Positions 8,859 to 15,403 of a stretch of DNA of 15,403 bases are shown here, one piece after another. Position 1 is the first letter of the stretch; each line of letters starts with the position of its first letter. Origin of the DNA: Candidatus Nomurabacteria bacterium (GTDB taxonomy: Bacteria; Patescibacteriota; Minisyncoccia; Phycocordibacterales; UBA9973); assembly GCA_023267315.1 (NCBI GenBank), contig JAHFNN010000014.1:1-15403 (forward strand), read 5' to 3'. Below the pieces are notes generated by a model, which was not told where the DNA came from, did not search any database, and was given only the letters and a program-made list of their open reading frames with translations. The translations under genes and the position numbers were made by a program.

Positions 8859-9923
8859 ATGAAAAATAATAAAGTAGGATTATTAGTTGCGAGTTTTCTT
8901 GTTGTTTTAGCAACTGTCGTTTTGATTGGGGGAGGTTCAGCCTCAAAATCTCAAACAGCAGCAGGAATACAAGCACCAATCACCTCGTATAATTCTATTT
9001 CTGGAGTAAATACTATATCGCCATCAATTAATGGATACGCTTCTATAACTCAGCCGTCTTCGATTGGTCAAGCAACAGTAAATACTGGAATAGGTGGTAC
9101 ACAAACTGATAAACCAGGAGCTTCCTCCTCTTCTACTGGTGGACTTTCTGGTGGTACTGGTGGTGTTATCTCAAATCCATCAGTTGATAATATTTGGTTT
9201 GGAGCTGCAACATATGGAAAGAACGGAGTTTGTAGTTTTAAAATGAGTGATGGAGGTAGTGGTAGTGTTGTTGATACTGGCTGGTACTCTTCATATGGAA
9301 GTGGAATTCATGGTCCGTGTCACTATAATTCATACGGAAGTTTAAATCCTAATCAGGGTCCAATAAAGTTTCCACAAGTTCCTCCGAGTGGTATACCTCC
9401 TGGTGTAACTTTTAGTAAAGTATGCACTGGGAACTGTGTTGCCACGTACTCTACGAAAGATAATACTTGTTCTGTTTTGGTGTATGTTGATGATGGTCAT
9501 GGCGGTAAGAAAGCAACATGGGTTTCAGGTACCTACACGCTTATTTCTGGAACATATGCAAATGGAACTCACGGACCATGTCATTACGACGATAGTGTTA
9601 TTCCTATCGGGGGAGGTAATCCGCCGGTATTAGTATCAAGTGCAATTCAGTTTGGAATGATTGGTAATGCTGATGTAAAAAAAGTCCAGGTAGTTCTTGC
9701 AAGTCTTAATCTCACTGATACTGTAAATGGTAATTTCCTTTCAGGCACAAAGGCTGCAATTGAGAAATTCCAATCAAATAACGGTTTGCCGGTTACTGGC
9801 ACTGTTGACAGTGCAACCAATATGGCACTTTTGCAGGCGGCAGCTTCACAATATTTAAATCTTGGGATTAGTACTCCGTATGTACAACAAGCACAGTCTG
9901 GTTCAACGGTGGGAGGCTTTTAA
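8859..9923 (+). CDS. Exported protein with two Cys modules and a C-terminal peptidoglycan-binding domain
   Basis: This 354-aa protein is likely secreted or anchored to the cell wall. An N-terminal hydrophobic signal or anchor (about residues 5-25) is followed by a Ser/Thr/Gly-rich linker (about 28-105). Two related modules follow, about 111-158 and 186-245. Each has a Cys followed by a short strand, a Gly-rich turn and the closing motif G-x-HGPCHY (HGPCHY at 151-156 and 238-243). The Cys residues C125, C154, C189, C193, C204 and C241 may form disulfides. The C-terminal domain (about 262-327; VKKVQVVLASLNL, GTKAAIEKFQSNNGLPVTGTVD) fits the PG_binding_1 fold that holds proteins to peptidoglycan. 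No catalytic domain is recognisable; the modules may be a surface adhesin or ligand-binding part. The message is probably leaderless, and the gene ends at a terminator shared with a convergent gene. Confidence 0.85.
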   Translation: MKNNKVGLLVASFLVVLATVVLIGGGSASKSQTAAGIQAPITSYNSISGVNTISPSINGYASITQPSSIGQATVNTGIGGTQTDKPGASSSSTGGLSGGTGGVISNPSVDNIWFGAATYGKNGVCSFKMSDGGSGSVVDTGWYSSYGSGIHGPCHYNSYGSLNPNQGPIKFPQVPPSGIPPGVTFSKVCTGNCVATYSTKDNTCSVLVYVDDGHGGKKATWVSGTYTLISGTYANGTHGPCHYDDSVIPIGGGNPPVLVSSAIQFGMIGNADVKKVQVVLASLNLTDTVNGNFLSGTKAAIEKFQSNNGLPVTGTVDSATNMALLQAAASQYLNLGISTPYVQQAQSGSTVGGF

Positions 9924-9952
9924 AGAGAAAATAAATCAGTACTTAAATTAAT

Positions 9953-9992
9953 AAATCCCGTTCCTTAAAATAAAAATAAGGGAACGGGATTT
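9953..9992. terminator. Hairpin terminator between convergent genes
   Basis: AAATCCCGTTCCTTA (9953-9967) pairs with 9977-9992 with one bulged G and an A-rich loop. The T-run on the + side is short, so termination may be modest. It lies between the peptidoglycan-binding protein gene and the convergent gene ending at 10013. Confidence 0.65.
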
Positions 9993-10012
9993 AGATTTGC
10001 AGATCAAACGTT

Positions 10013-10528
10013 TTATTTTAAATATGCAAGTGCGGCATCTTTTCTTCGGAGGAATTTTGTTAAATAATCTCCGGAGAAATACTGTAAATCATCGGGATAT
10101 AACATATTTCCTTCTCCATTAAACGAGGTACCAAAATCCTCTTTGCCGGCTGCGTACACAAGTACATCATATTTGGTGAAACACTTCTGCTGTGATGGGG
10201 AAAAATAGTAAACCTGTTTCAGTATCAACAGTGAATCCTTACTAATTCTAAGGAATCTTTCTGTGTGTACCATTTGTGCACACAGATATTCATCTGTGTA
10301 AGAAACATTTTCCGTATCCACATAAGCCAACACACCTTCTTTAAGATTGGCTTGCCAGGAATTAAAAGTTTCCTTGGAAGCAGTAATGTTGTTGCCTGAT
10401 ACCGGTCGGTTAACTGCTTTTCCTAATACTGAAGTACTGTCTTTGGTGCAGTTACATAAGATAATTTTTTGAGCGCTTGCGCTTATGGCGATCGTGTAGA
10501 TGGCGATAAGCAATAAGATCTGTTTCAT
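10013..10528 (-). CDS. Secreted protein of unknown function, 171 aa
   Basis: I do not recognise a family. I start it at the ATG reading MKQILLLIAIYTIAISASAQ, a textbook signal peptide with cleavage after ASA. An upstream in-frame ATG (10597) is rejected because the promoter -10 box (10589-10594) lies just inside it, so the mRNA begins near 10582. The mature protein has an early CNC pair (ILCNCTKDS), two further Cys residues, and a regular alternation of polar and hydrophobic segments, with no catalytic motif I can name. The style of the signal peptide (ending SASAQ) recalls Bacteroidota exported proteins, which hints at transfer but is weak evidence. The 5' untranslated region of about 54 nt has no Shine-Dalgarno. 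It stands alone, with its own promoter, between a terminator and a palindrome-rich non-coding block. Confidence 0.75.
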   Translation of the reverse strand: MKQILLLIAIYTIAISASAQKIILCNCTKDSTSVLGKAVNRPVSGNNITASKETFNSWQANLKEGVLAYVDTENVSYTDEYLCAQMVHTERFLRISKDSLLILKQVYYFSPSQQKCFTKYDVLVYAAGKEDFGTSFNGEGNMLYPDDLQYFSGDYLTKFLRRKDAALAYLK

Positions 10529-10588
10529 ACTAATTTGTAGTTTTAAGTCCCACACCAGCTTGTACTGAGAGGGAACATGTTTAATTGC

Positions 10589-10616
10589 ATTATACATGAA
10601 TTAAATAAAAAGTCAA
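10589..10616 (-). promoter_or_regulatory. Promoter of the 171-aa secreted protein gene
   Basis: On the minus strand TTGACT (10611-10616) and TATAAT (10589-10594) are separated by 16 nt. The start site near 10582 fixes the translation start at 10528 rather than 10597. Confidence 0.8.
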
Positions 10617-10762
10617 TGGTCGCTCGTTCCTTTCTTTTGTGAACACGCGTCTTTGCCTGTTAGCAAATCGCTATGCTCAGCTCGGCAGCTTGCGCAATGT
10701 TCACAAAAGAAAGGAACTCGCTTTACGTGAGCCGAGCTTGCTAATACAATGACCAGGTGATA
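10606..10762. repeat. Palindrome-rich element flanked by 10-bp direct repeats
   Basis: ATGAATTAAA occurs at 10596-10605 and again at 10763-10772, bracketing a 157-bp non-coding block. Inside, GTTCCTTTCTTTTGTGAACA (10626-10645) and its exact reverse complement (10698-10717) form a 20-bp perfect inverted repeat with a 52-nt loop. A second pair, AGCTCGGC (10679-10686) and GCCGAGCT (10731-10738), interlocks with it in an A-B-A'-B' order. TGGTC (10616-10620) and GACCA (10751-10755) lie near the ends. It could be a small non-autonomous mobile element, a recombination site or a structured RNA. No gene fits in it. Confidence 0.55.
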
Positions 10763-10767
10763 ATGAA

Positions 10768-10806
10768 TTAAAAAACACCCCGCTATTTTTGTGGAGTGTT
10801 TTTTAA
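10768..10806. terminator. Terminator of the large surface-protein gene
   Basis: TTAAAAAACAC pairs with GTGTTTTTTAA, and an inner CCGC/GTGG stem lies within, with a TATTTTT loop. It lies 8 nt past the stop codon of the minus-strand surface-protein gene and gives a U-tract in that direction, and on the + strand as well. Confidence 0.85.
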
Positions 10807-10814
10807 TTGCTGTA

Positions 10815-13166
10815 TTATTTTGTTGCGATTGTGTGTTCGTGACGAGCCCAGGTGTGGATGTATACTTTTCGTCCGTAGTGAATAATGAGGTATATGATAA
10901 TTGCGAAGATGATCCATGCCCAGATCGAATTTGGCCAAAAGCCAGATCCGAATATTGCAGCTGCACCCAGTACATTTCCATTATTTAGGAATGATTGTGT
11001 TGCGTATGCAATTGCGGTATCTTGCGCACCGTTTGTCAGTACATAGGTAAGTGTTGCAGTGGTGACAAGTGTATCGTGATCATTACCCTTGTTGTTTACA
11101 GTACCTTGCATGGTGATTGTTCCGGTATCTTTTGAATGAAGTGTACCAATTGTATAGGTAAGGGAGTGATTATCAATCGAGTACATACCTGCGGTACTTC
11201 CAGTAAAATCAACTGCTTGTGGAAGTTTTACATTAAGCACAGTGTTATTTAGTGTGCTCTTTGAAATGTTTGTATACGTAATAACATAACTCACTGTATC
11301 TCCTTCATGTACTGATTGAAGCGCGGTGTCTATTGAAAGGGCAACGAGTGATGTTGTCGTATTTCCAGTATTGTTTGTATCAGTTGTGTTGTTTGTGTAG
11401 TAAGTTGTTGATGATGAAGCCGGAAGCGTAGTGAAGCTTTCAATACCACCTTTAAATGTAAGACCGTATGAATTTTGAGCTACTACACGGAAATAATAAG
11501 TGGTATCAGATGTAAGGCCAGTGATTGTTTGTGGAAAATCAAACGAGTTTGTAGAACCAAGTGATTGCACACTTGTTGAATTTCCAAGAGAGTAACTTGT
11601 GCCGTATTCAAACCATCCTGTTGCGTTTGCGCCTGTGCCATTTGTTACTAGACCATGAAGTTTTGCAGATGATTTACTGATTGATGTTGCGACTGTTGTT
11701 ACAACAGAGAGCGTGTTTCCATAGTTATTTCCGCCACCATTATTGTTGCCGTTGTTATTGTTTACTGTTACTGTCGTAGAGCTTGTTTGATTTCCGTTTG
11801 TACCGTACGCATTCAAGATGAATGTAGTAGTGTTTGTAAGATAACCTGTAGAAGTACTACCGTTGGTATTCACTGAACCAACATTTGAGATTGATGCAGA
11901 GTTACAGTTGTTAGTACTCCAATAGAGTGTTGCATACCCAGATTGAGAGAGGTATGAAGGTGATGCATAGAAACTATTGATCGTACAGTATTGAGTGTTG
12001 TTTTGATTGTTTACGATGACTGTTGTTGAACTTGAAGGGTTCCCACTGTTACCTGATGCTGTAATAGTGAATGTTGTTGTGTTTGCAAGTGAGCCGGTAT
12101 TAGTATTACCACTTGTGTTTACAGAACCGATATTTGAAATTGATACAGAAGTACAGTTTGAGGTAGACCAGTTGAGTGTTGAAGAACTGTACTGATTGAT
12201 TGTTGAAGGTGATGCGTAGAAACTATTAATAACACACACTTGAGAGTTGTTATTCGTTACAACCACAGTGATACTTTGTGTAGGGAATGATGATCCATCA
12301 TTTGCAGAAAGTGTATATGTTGTTGTGGCATAGAGTGCACCAGTTGAAACATTCCCATTTACTGAAACAGAACCAATACTTGAAATAGATGCATTGTTAC
12401 AATTTGAAGTATTCCATGAAAGTGTTGCACTATTTCCACTTGTCACTGATGAAGGAGATGCGGTAAAGCTACCTATTGTACATGATGAATATGAACCAGA
12501 AGTGGTAGTAAATGGAAGCGTTACACCATACACTGTATTACCACTGTTTCTTGCAACAGCGCGGAAATAGTATGTTGTGTTTGCTGTAAGACCGGTTATC
12601 GTTTTACTGTAATTCCCACCAGTAGTACCTTGGGTGACAAACGGAAGAGTAGTTGATCCAATAAGACCAATGTTGTTTGCGTATTCAAAAGTTGTATCAG
12701 TTGACGAACCGTTTGCAATGTAAGAACCATTAAGTGTTGCTGAAGTTCCAGTTATCGAAGTTGCTGGACGAGTAAGCACTGAAGGATCGTTGTATCCTGC
12801 GGTGGTGAAAGAAAGTATGGTGCCATGTCCTGGACCATCACCATTTACTCCCATCGCTCGGTACCAATATATTGTATTTGGAGAAAGGTTTGAAAGTGTT
12901 GCAGAAAATGCAGCACCAGAATTATTTTGTGTTACATATGCAGTTGATGATCCCAATAGTACCGTTGTGCCGTATTCAAAACGGACATCAGTAGAGACTG
13001 GACCATTACCCATAAATGCACCGTTTACGGTTGCCTGTGTTTGGGTAACACTGGTTGCTGCCATTGTGATCATTGTTGGAGCTGCGGCAAAAGCGGGGAT
13101 AGCAGTAAAGAGACCACCAGCGATGATTGTTCCAAGCACTATAAATTTTTTGATTTTGTTTTGCAT
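10815..13166 (-). CDS. Large cell-surface protein with FN3-like, Ig-like and DUF11-like modules and a C-terminal anchor
   Basis: This 783-aa protein is exported and membrane-anchored. The signal peptide (about 1-27) ends in IPAFA. Two FN3-like modules follow (about 31-123 and 130-222), each with an EYG/EYA strand and an 'NTxYxxRA' near its end. Three Ig-like repeats (229-304, 311-386, 394-468) have a period near 82 residues, each with two Cys exactly 27 apart (229/256, 311/338, 394/421). A low-complexity Asn/Gly linker (468-485), a third FN3-like module (486-581), a Thr/Asn linker, and a DUF11-type module (about 606-728, EGDTVSYVITYTN) follow. A transmembrane helix (about 748-764) with a basic tail closes the protein. 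It is probably an adhesin or stalk-like surface fibre. A strong promoter gives a 5' untranslated region of about 32 nt with no well-placed Shine-Dalgarno. Confidence 0.9.
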   Translation of the reverse strand: MQNKIKKFIVLGTIIAGGLFTAIPAFAAAPTMITMAATSVTQTQATVNGAFMGNGPVSTDVRFEYGTTVLLGSSTAYVTQNNSGAAFSATLSNLSPNTIYWYRAMGVNGDGPGHGTILSFTTAGYNDPSVLTRPATSITGTSATLNGSYIANGSSTDTTFEYANNIGLIGSTTLPFVTQGTTGGNYSKTITGLTANTTYYFRAVARNSGNTVYGVTLPFTTTSGSYSSCTIGSFTASPSSVTSGNSATLSWNTSNCNNASISSIGSVSVNGNVSTGALYATTTYTLSANDGSSFPTQSITVVVTNNNSQVCVINSFYASPSTINQYSSSTLNWSTSNCTSVSISNIGSVNTSGNTNTGSLANTTTFTITASGNSGNPSSSTTVIVNNQNNTQYCTINSFYASPSYLSQSGYATLYWSTNNCNSASISNVGSVNTNGSTSTGYLTNTTTFILNAYGTNGNQTSSTTVTVNNNNGNNNGGGNNYGNTLSVVTTVATSISKSSAKLHGLVTNGTGANATGWFEYGTSYSLGNSTSVQSLGSTNSFDFPQTITGLTSDTTYYFRVVAQNSYGLTFKGGIESFTTLPASSSTTYYTNNTTDTNNTGNTTTSLVALSIDTALQSVHEGDTVSYVITYTNISKSTLNNTVLNVKLPQAVDFTGSTAGMYSIDNHSLTYTIGTLHSKDTGTITMQGTVNNKGNDHDTLVTTATLTYVLTNGAQDTAIAYATQSFLNNGNVLGAAAIFGSGFWPNSIWAWIIFAIIIYLIIHYGRKVYIHTWARHEHTIATK

Positions 13167-13205
13167 ATATTTTGTAATAGTTCCTTTTGTTACTTTTACA
13201 CTCTT

Positions 13206-13234
13206 ATTGTATCACTTTTTATAGTAATTGTCAA
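13206..13234 (-). promoter_or_regulatory. Promoter of the large surface-protein gene
   Basis: On the minus strand a consensus TTGACA (13229-13234) and TGATACAAT (extended -10; TACAAT 13206-13211) are separated by 17 nt. The start should be near 13199. Confidence 0.88.
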
Positions 13235-13285
13235 TAGGCATAAAACCCTTTAAAATAGGTACTAATTAAGACGCGGGAACTTCTC

Positions 13286-13313
13286 TTTACTTACAGAAAA
13301 TTACTGTTATAAT
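13286..13313 (+). promoter_or_regulatory. Promoter of RNase P RNA
   Basis: TGTTATAAT is an extended -10 with a consensus TATAAT (13308-13313), preceded at 16 nt by a weak -35 TTTACT (13286-13291). The predicted start coincides with the rnpB 5' end near 13320. Confidence 0.8.
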
Positions 13314-13320
13314 CATAAAA

Positions 13321-13666
13321 GCTTTGTACTGGATAATCGCTCTTAGGGTAATGCTCTAGGGGAGGAAAGTCCGAACACACCTTTGATTTCGGTCAAAGAG
13401 CAGGGTAGCGGGTAACGCCCGTCTGGAGTAATCCAAGAGGTGCGAGCAGAAACGCCAATGTCGAAAGACTAGGGTTCCGATTTATCGGAATTGTCATATA
13501 GTGATATATGGATGAAACGGCAAAATCCTTACTTGTGTGCAAGATCGTGTCCCGATCGAAAGATCGCGGAAGAATCGCTTGAGCTTCAGAGTAATCTGGA
13601 GCCTAGATAAATGATTGTCAGTTTGGCTTCGGCTAAACCACAGAATTCGGCTTATAGGTACAAAGC
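13321..13666 (+). ncRNA. rnpB: RNase P RNA (bacterial type A-like)
   Basis: This is the catalytic RNA that removes tRNA 5' leaders, about 346 nt long. The P1 ends GCTTTGTAC (13321-13329) and GTACAAAGC (13658-13666) pair perfectly. The universal core is present: GAGGAAAGTCCGAACAC (13362 onward), GATGAAACGG (13512 onward), CCTAGATAAATGATTGTC (13603 onward) and ACAGAATTCGGCTTAT (13640 onward). In the L15 region, where most bacteria have GGU to pair with the tRNA RCC end, this sequence reads GGC before AAAATCC; I place it by eye, so that detail is uncertain. It is divergent from the surface-protein gene and ends at its own terminator. Confidence 0.95.
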
Positions 13667-13680
13667 AAAACAATGAGAAA

Positions 13681-13704
13681 GGCGCCCTAATCGGGCGCTT
13701 TTTT
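13681..13704 (+). terminator. rnpB terminator
   Basis: GCGCCC (13682-13687) pairs with GGGCGC (13693-13698) around TAATC, followed by six T's. Confidence 0.92.
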
Positions 13705-13764
13705 CTATGTAATATGGCCTCATTTTTAACGTCATAATGGGAAAGCGCATCAATAGACACACCA

Positions 13765-13793
13765 TTGACTTTGTGTCAAATATGTGATATTGT
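13765..13793 (+). promoter_or_regulatory. Promoter of the right-edge secreted protein gene
   Basis: TTGACT (13765-13770), a 17-nt spacer and TATTGT (13788-13793) with an upstream TG. The resulting leader of about 45 nt is very A-rich and has no Shine-Dalgarno. Confidence 0.7.
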
Positions 13794-13846
13794 ATACGTG
13801 GCTTAAAAACTAAAAATCTAAACCAAAAAAATCAAAAAAAGACTAA

Positions 13847-15403
13847 ATGAAGAAAGTTTACTCAATGAAGTTTCAGGCGCTAGTGGCGTTTGTTATCTTC
13901 GCCCTGGCTGGGGTTAGTACAGTACATGCACAACAATTTGGTGCAATCATGACTCTTAAAAACGGACAAGGGTCCGTAATTGTAAACACAACTGTTCATA
14001 ATATGGATAGTTTAGGTACGGTGATGGGGTACAGACTGGTGCACGTTTCAAATAAAGACACGATGTTTCCGGTAATTGGATCAAAATATGATTCATTCCC
14101 GAGCATTGGTCCACGTGTTTTCAGTGATACTATTCCCACTTCTGTATCGTATCCGGTTTACAAGTATGTTCAGGAGTTTGTAACTAAAAGAGATACAGCT
14201 GGGATGATTGATTCAGCGCTTGTATTTCACAAAATTGATTCAGTAGTGGTAACCCCACCATATGATTCAGTGAGTATGGTACTGCAACAACCGGTCTCAG
14301 GGTTAACAACTTTTAGCTTTACGGGAGATTTCAATCCAGGCTATGGTCATGGTCATGTGTGGGTGGTTGTCAGTTATGGTGATTCGGTATTTCAAAATCC
14401 CGTTTACACGTATCCTGTCGGAAAGACGGATATTGATCCCATAATTGGTACAAACAATCAAATACAGAATGTCACCATTTCAATCGTTGAAGGTTCTCAG
14501 CACGATTTGTATTCATATAAGGTGTATATGAAGAGTGATGAGTTACCGTACATTGATTCATCTGAAGTATTTAAAGGGGTTACTTTATCAGGACCTGGTC
14601 CTGCTTCGGTGAGTAGTATGAAGTCATTATTTACTGGTCCCGATACAGTGCAATACAGCGTGGATGTTACAACAAATAATCTTGCAACAGTGGATACGAG
14701 TTTTGAATATCTCGATTCACTCAAGAAAAAATTGTTTGCATACACAGTGCATACACTTGTCGGTCAGCCAGGAAATACGACGCTTGTGAATACTTTCCAT
14801 GGTGATTCTTCACAGACAGACTACTGGATTTGTGATTGTGTTAAAAACGCACTGAATCCGGTACCGGTTTGTAATAACATCAAAAAAGTAACCACACGAC
14901 AAAAAACTGTCGTATCTGACTTCAGAATTGATTCCGCGTATGCTGTTGGTGCTGGACATTACAAAGTTCACTACACCGTTTTTGCTGCAACAAATGATGG
15001 TTGGTATCTTGATGTGCAGGCGGGAGTTCATCCGAATTACTCACCTCAATTCATAAATGATACCTTACCAAGTGCTGGTCCTGGAATAACAACAGGTATA
15101 ATAGATCTTCCGGGCTTGCCCTATGGAGACACTGTTGATGTGACTATTTCCGGCATTAATTATTTGTTCACCAAATCAGTTTCGCAGGGAGTTGTGATTG
15201 TTACTTTTGTAGTCCAGTCTCCGGTATCTGTTGATTCATTTAATGTGACTCCGGGGACAATTCCCTGCAATAGTCATGCGACGCTTTCATGGAATACCAC
15301 GAATGCATCGAGTGTTTCAATTGACCATGGAATTGGAGTGGTTCCTGTAAACGGGACTATTAGTACTGGTAACTTAAGTATCACAACCACATTTACGATT
15401 ACT
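13847..15403 (+). CDS. Large secreted protein with Ig-like repeat (partial, runs off the right edge)
   Basis: The frame is open for 519 codons to the window end with no stop. The first 29 residues (MKKVYSMKF..., hydrophobic core, VSTVHA before QQF) are a clear signal peptide. The body is rich in Thr, Ser, Val and Asp, contains repeated DSV/DT turns, and has a Cys cluster (WICDCVK...VCNN near residues 330-345). From about residue 461 it enters an Ig-like module (VDSFNVTP, then ATLSWNTTNASSVSID, VNGTISTGNLSITTTFTIT) of the same family as the three repeats in the surface protein at 10815-13166, but without their Cys pair. More repeats probably lie beyond the edge. It is a likely surface or extracellular fibre protein; no enzyme motif is visible. 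A second ATG at codon 7 is also possible. Confidence 0.85.
   Translation, partial: MKKVYSMKFQALVAFVIFALAGVSTVHAQQFGAIMTLKNGQGSVIVNTTVHNMDSLGTVMGYRLVHVSNKDTMFPVIGSKYDSFPSIGPRVFSDTIPTSVSYPVYKYVQEFVTKRDTAGMIDSALVFHKIDSVVVTPPYDSVSMVLQQPVSGLTTFSFTGDFNPGYGHGHVWVVVSYGDSVFQNPVYTYPVGKTDIDPIIGTNNQIQNVTISIVEGSQHDLYSYKVYMKSDELPYIDSSEVFKGVTLSGPGPASVSSMKSLFTGPDTVQYSVDVTTNNLATVDTSFEYLDSLKKKLFAYTVHTLVGQPGNTTLVNTFHGDSSQTDYWICDCVKNALNPVPVCNNIKKVTTRQKTVVSDFRIDSAYAVGAGHYKVHYTVFAATNDGWYLDVQAGVHPNYSPQFINDTLPSAGPGITTGIIDLPGLPYGDTVDVTISGINYLFTKSVSQGVVIVTFVVQSPVSVDSFNVTPGTIPCNSHATLSWNTTNASSVSIDHGIGVVPVNGTISTGNLSITTTFTIT

Noticed and set aside
10606..10762. Integron attC site.
   Set aside because: The core GTTRRRY/RYYYAAC pair is not present at the expected ends (GTTAGCA breaks the rule), and no integrase or cassette array is visible.
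10613..10981. 122-aa minus-strand open frame across the palindromic element and the surface-gene 3' end.
   Set aside because: It runs through a terminator, inverted repeats and another frame of a clear gene; low-complexity chance frame.
13494..13760. 88-aa minus-strand open frame over the rnpB 3' half.
   Set aside because: It overlaps highly conserved RNase P RNA and its terminator; a chance frame.

Overview
The window looks like a chromosomal segment of an ultra-small Candidate Phyla Radiation (Patescibacteria) bacterium, most likely Parcubacteria-like. The reasons are the 16S rRNA with several altered universal sites (530 loop, 1100 region, 1396), the isolated single-gene 16S unit, the compact gene set, and large secreted proteins built from Ig-like, FN3-like and DUF11-like modules. 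The lineage is inferred from what I recognise, not from a tree.

Layout. Positions 1-76 hold the tail of a convergent + strand gene and a shared bidirectional terminator. From 5822 down to 125 runs a minus-strand block: a membrane-anchored family-5 (OppA-like) solute-binding protein, RNase J, an MFS transporter and a RluF-type pseudouridine synthase. Gaps are 57, 29 and 14 nt, so it reads as an operon with an extra internal promoter before the MFS gene. secG (5987-6220, minus) is divergent from the 16S rRNA gene, and their promoters appear to share one -35 region. The 16S gene (about 6651-8193) has its own strong promoter, a structured leader of about 240 nt, a 27-bp leader/trailer stem and a strong terminator. 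No tRNA, 23S or 5S gene follows it within the window.

From 8444 to the end the window is mostly exported or surface protein genes: a small unknown protein, a secreted protein with two similar Cys modules and a peptidoglycan-binding domain, a 171-aa secreted protein of unknown function with its own promoter beside a palindrome-rich non-coding element, a 783-aa cell-surface protein (minus), RNase P RNA (plus), and a second large secreted protein running off the right edge. The last two proteins share the same Ig-like repeat family and flank rnpB.

The most interesting theme is translation initiation. The 3' end of the 16S rRNA has no recognisable anti-Shine-Dalgarno CCUCC, none of the nine gene starts I examined has a normally spaced Shine-Dalgarno motif, and two genes have an extended -10 box ending exactly 6 nt before the ATG, the geometry of leaderless mRNAs. 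Together these suggest a bacterium that starts translation without SD pairing.
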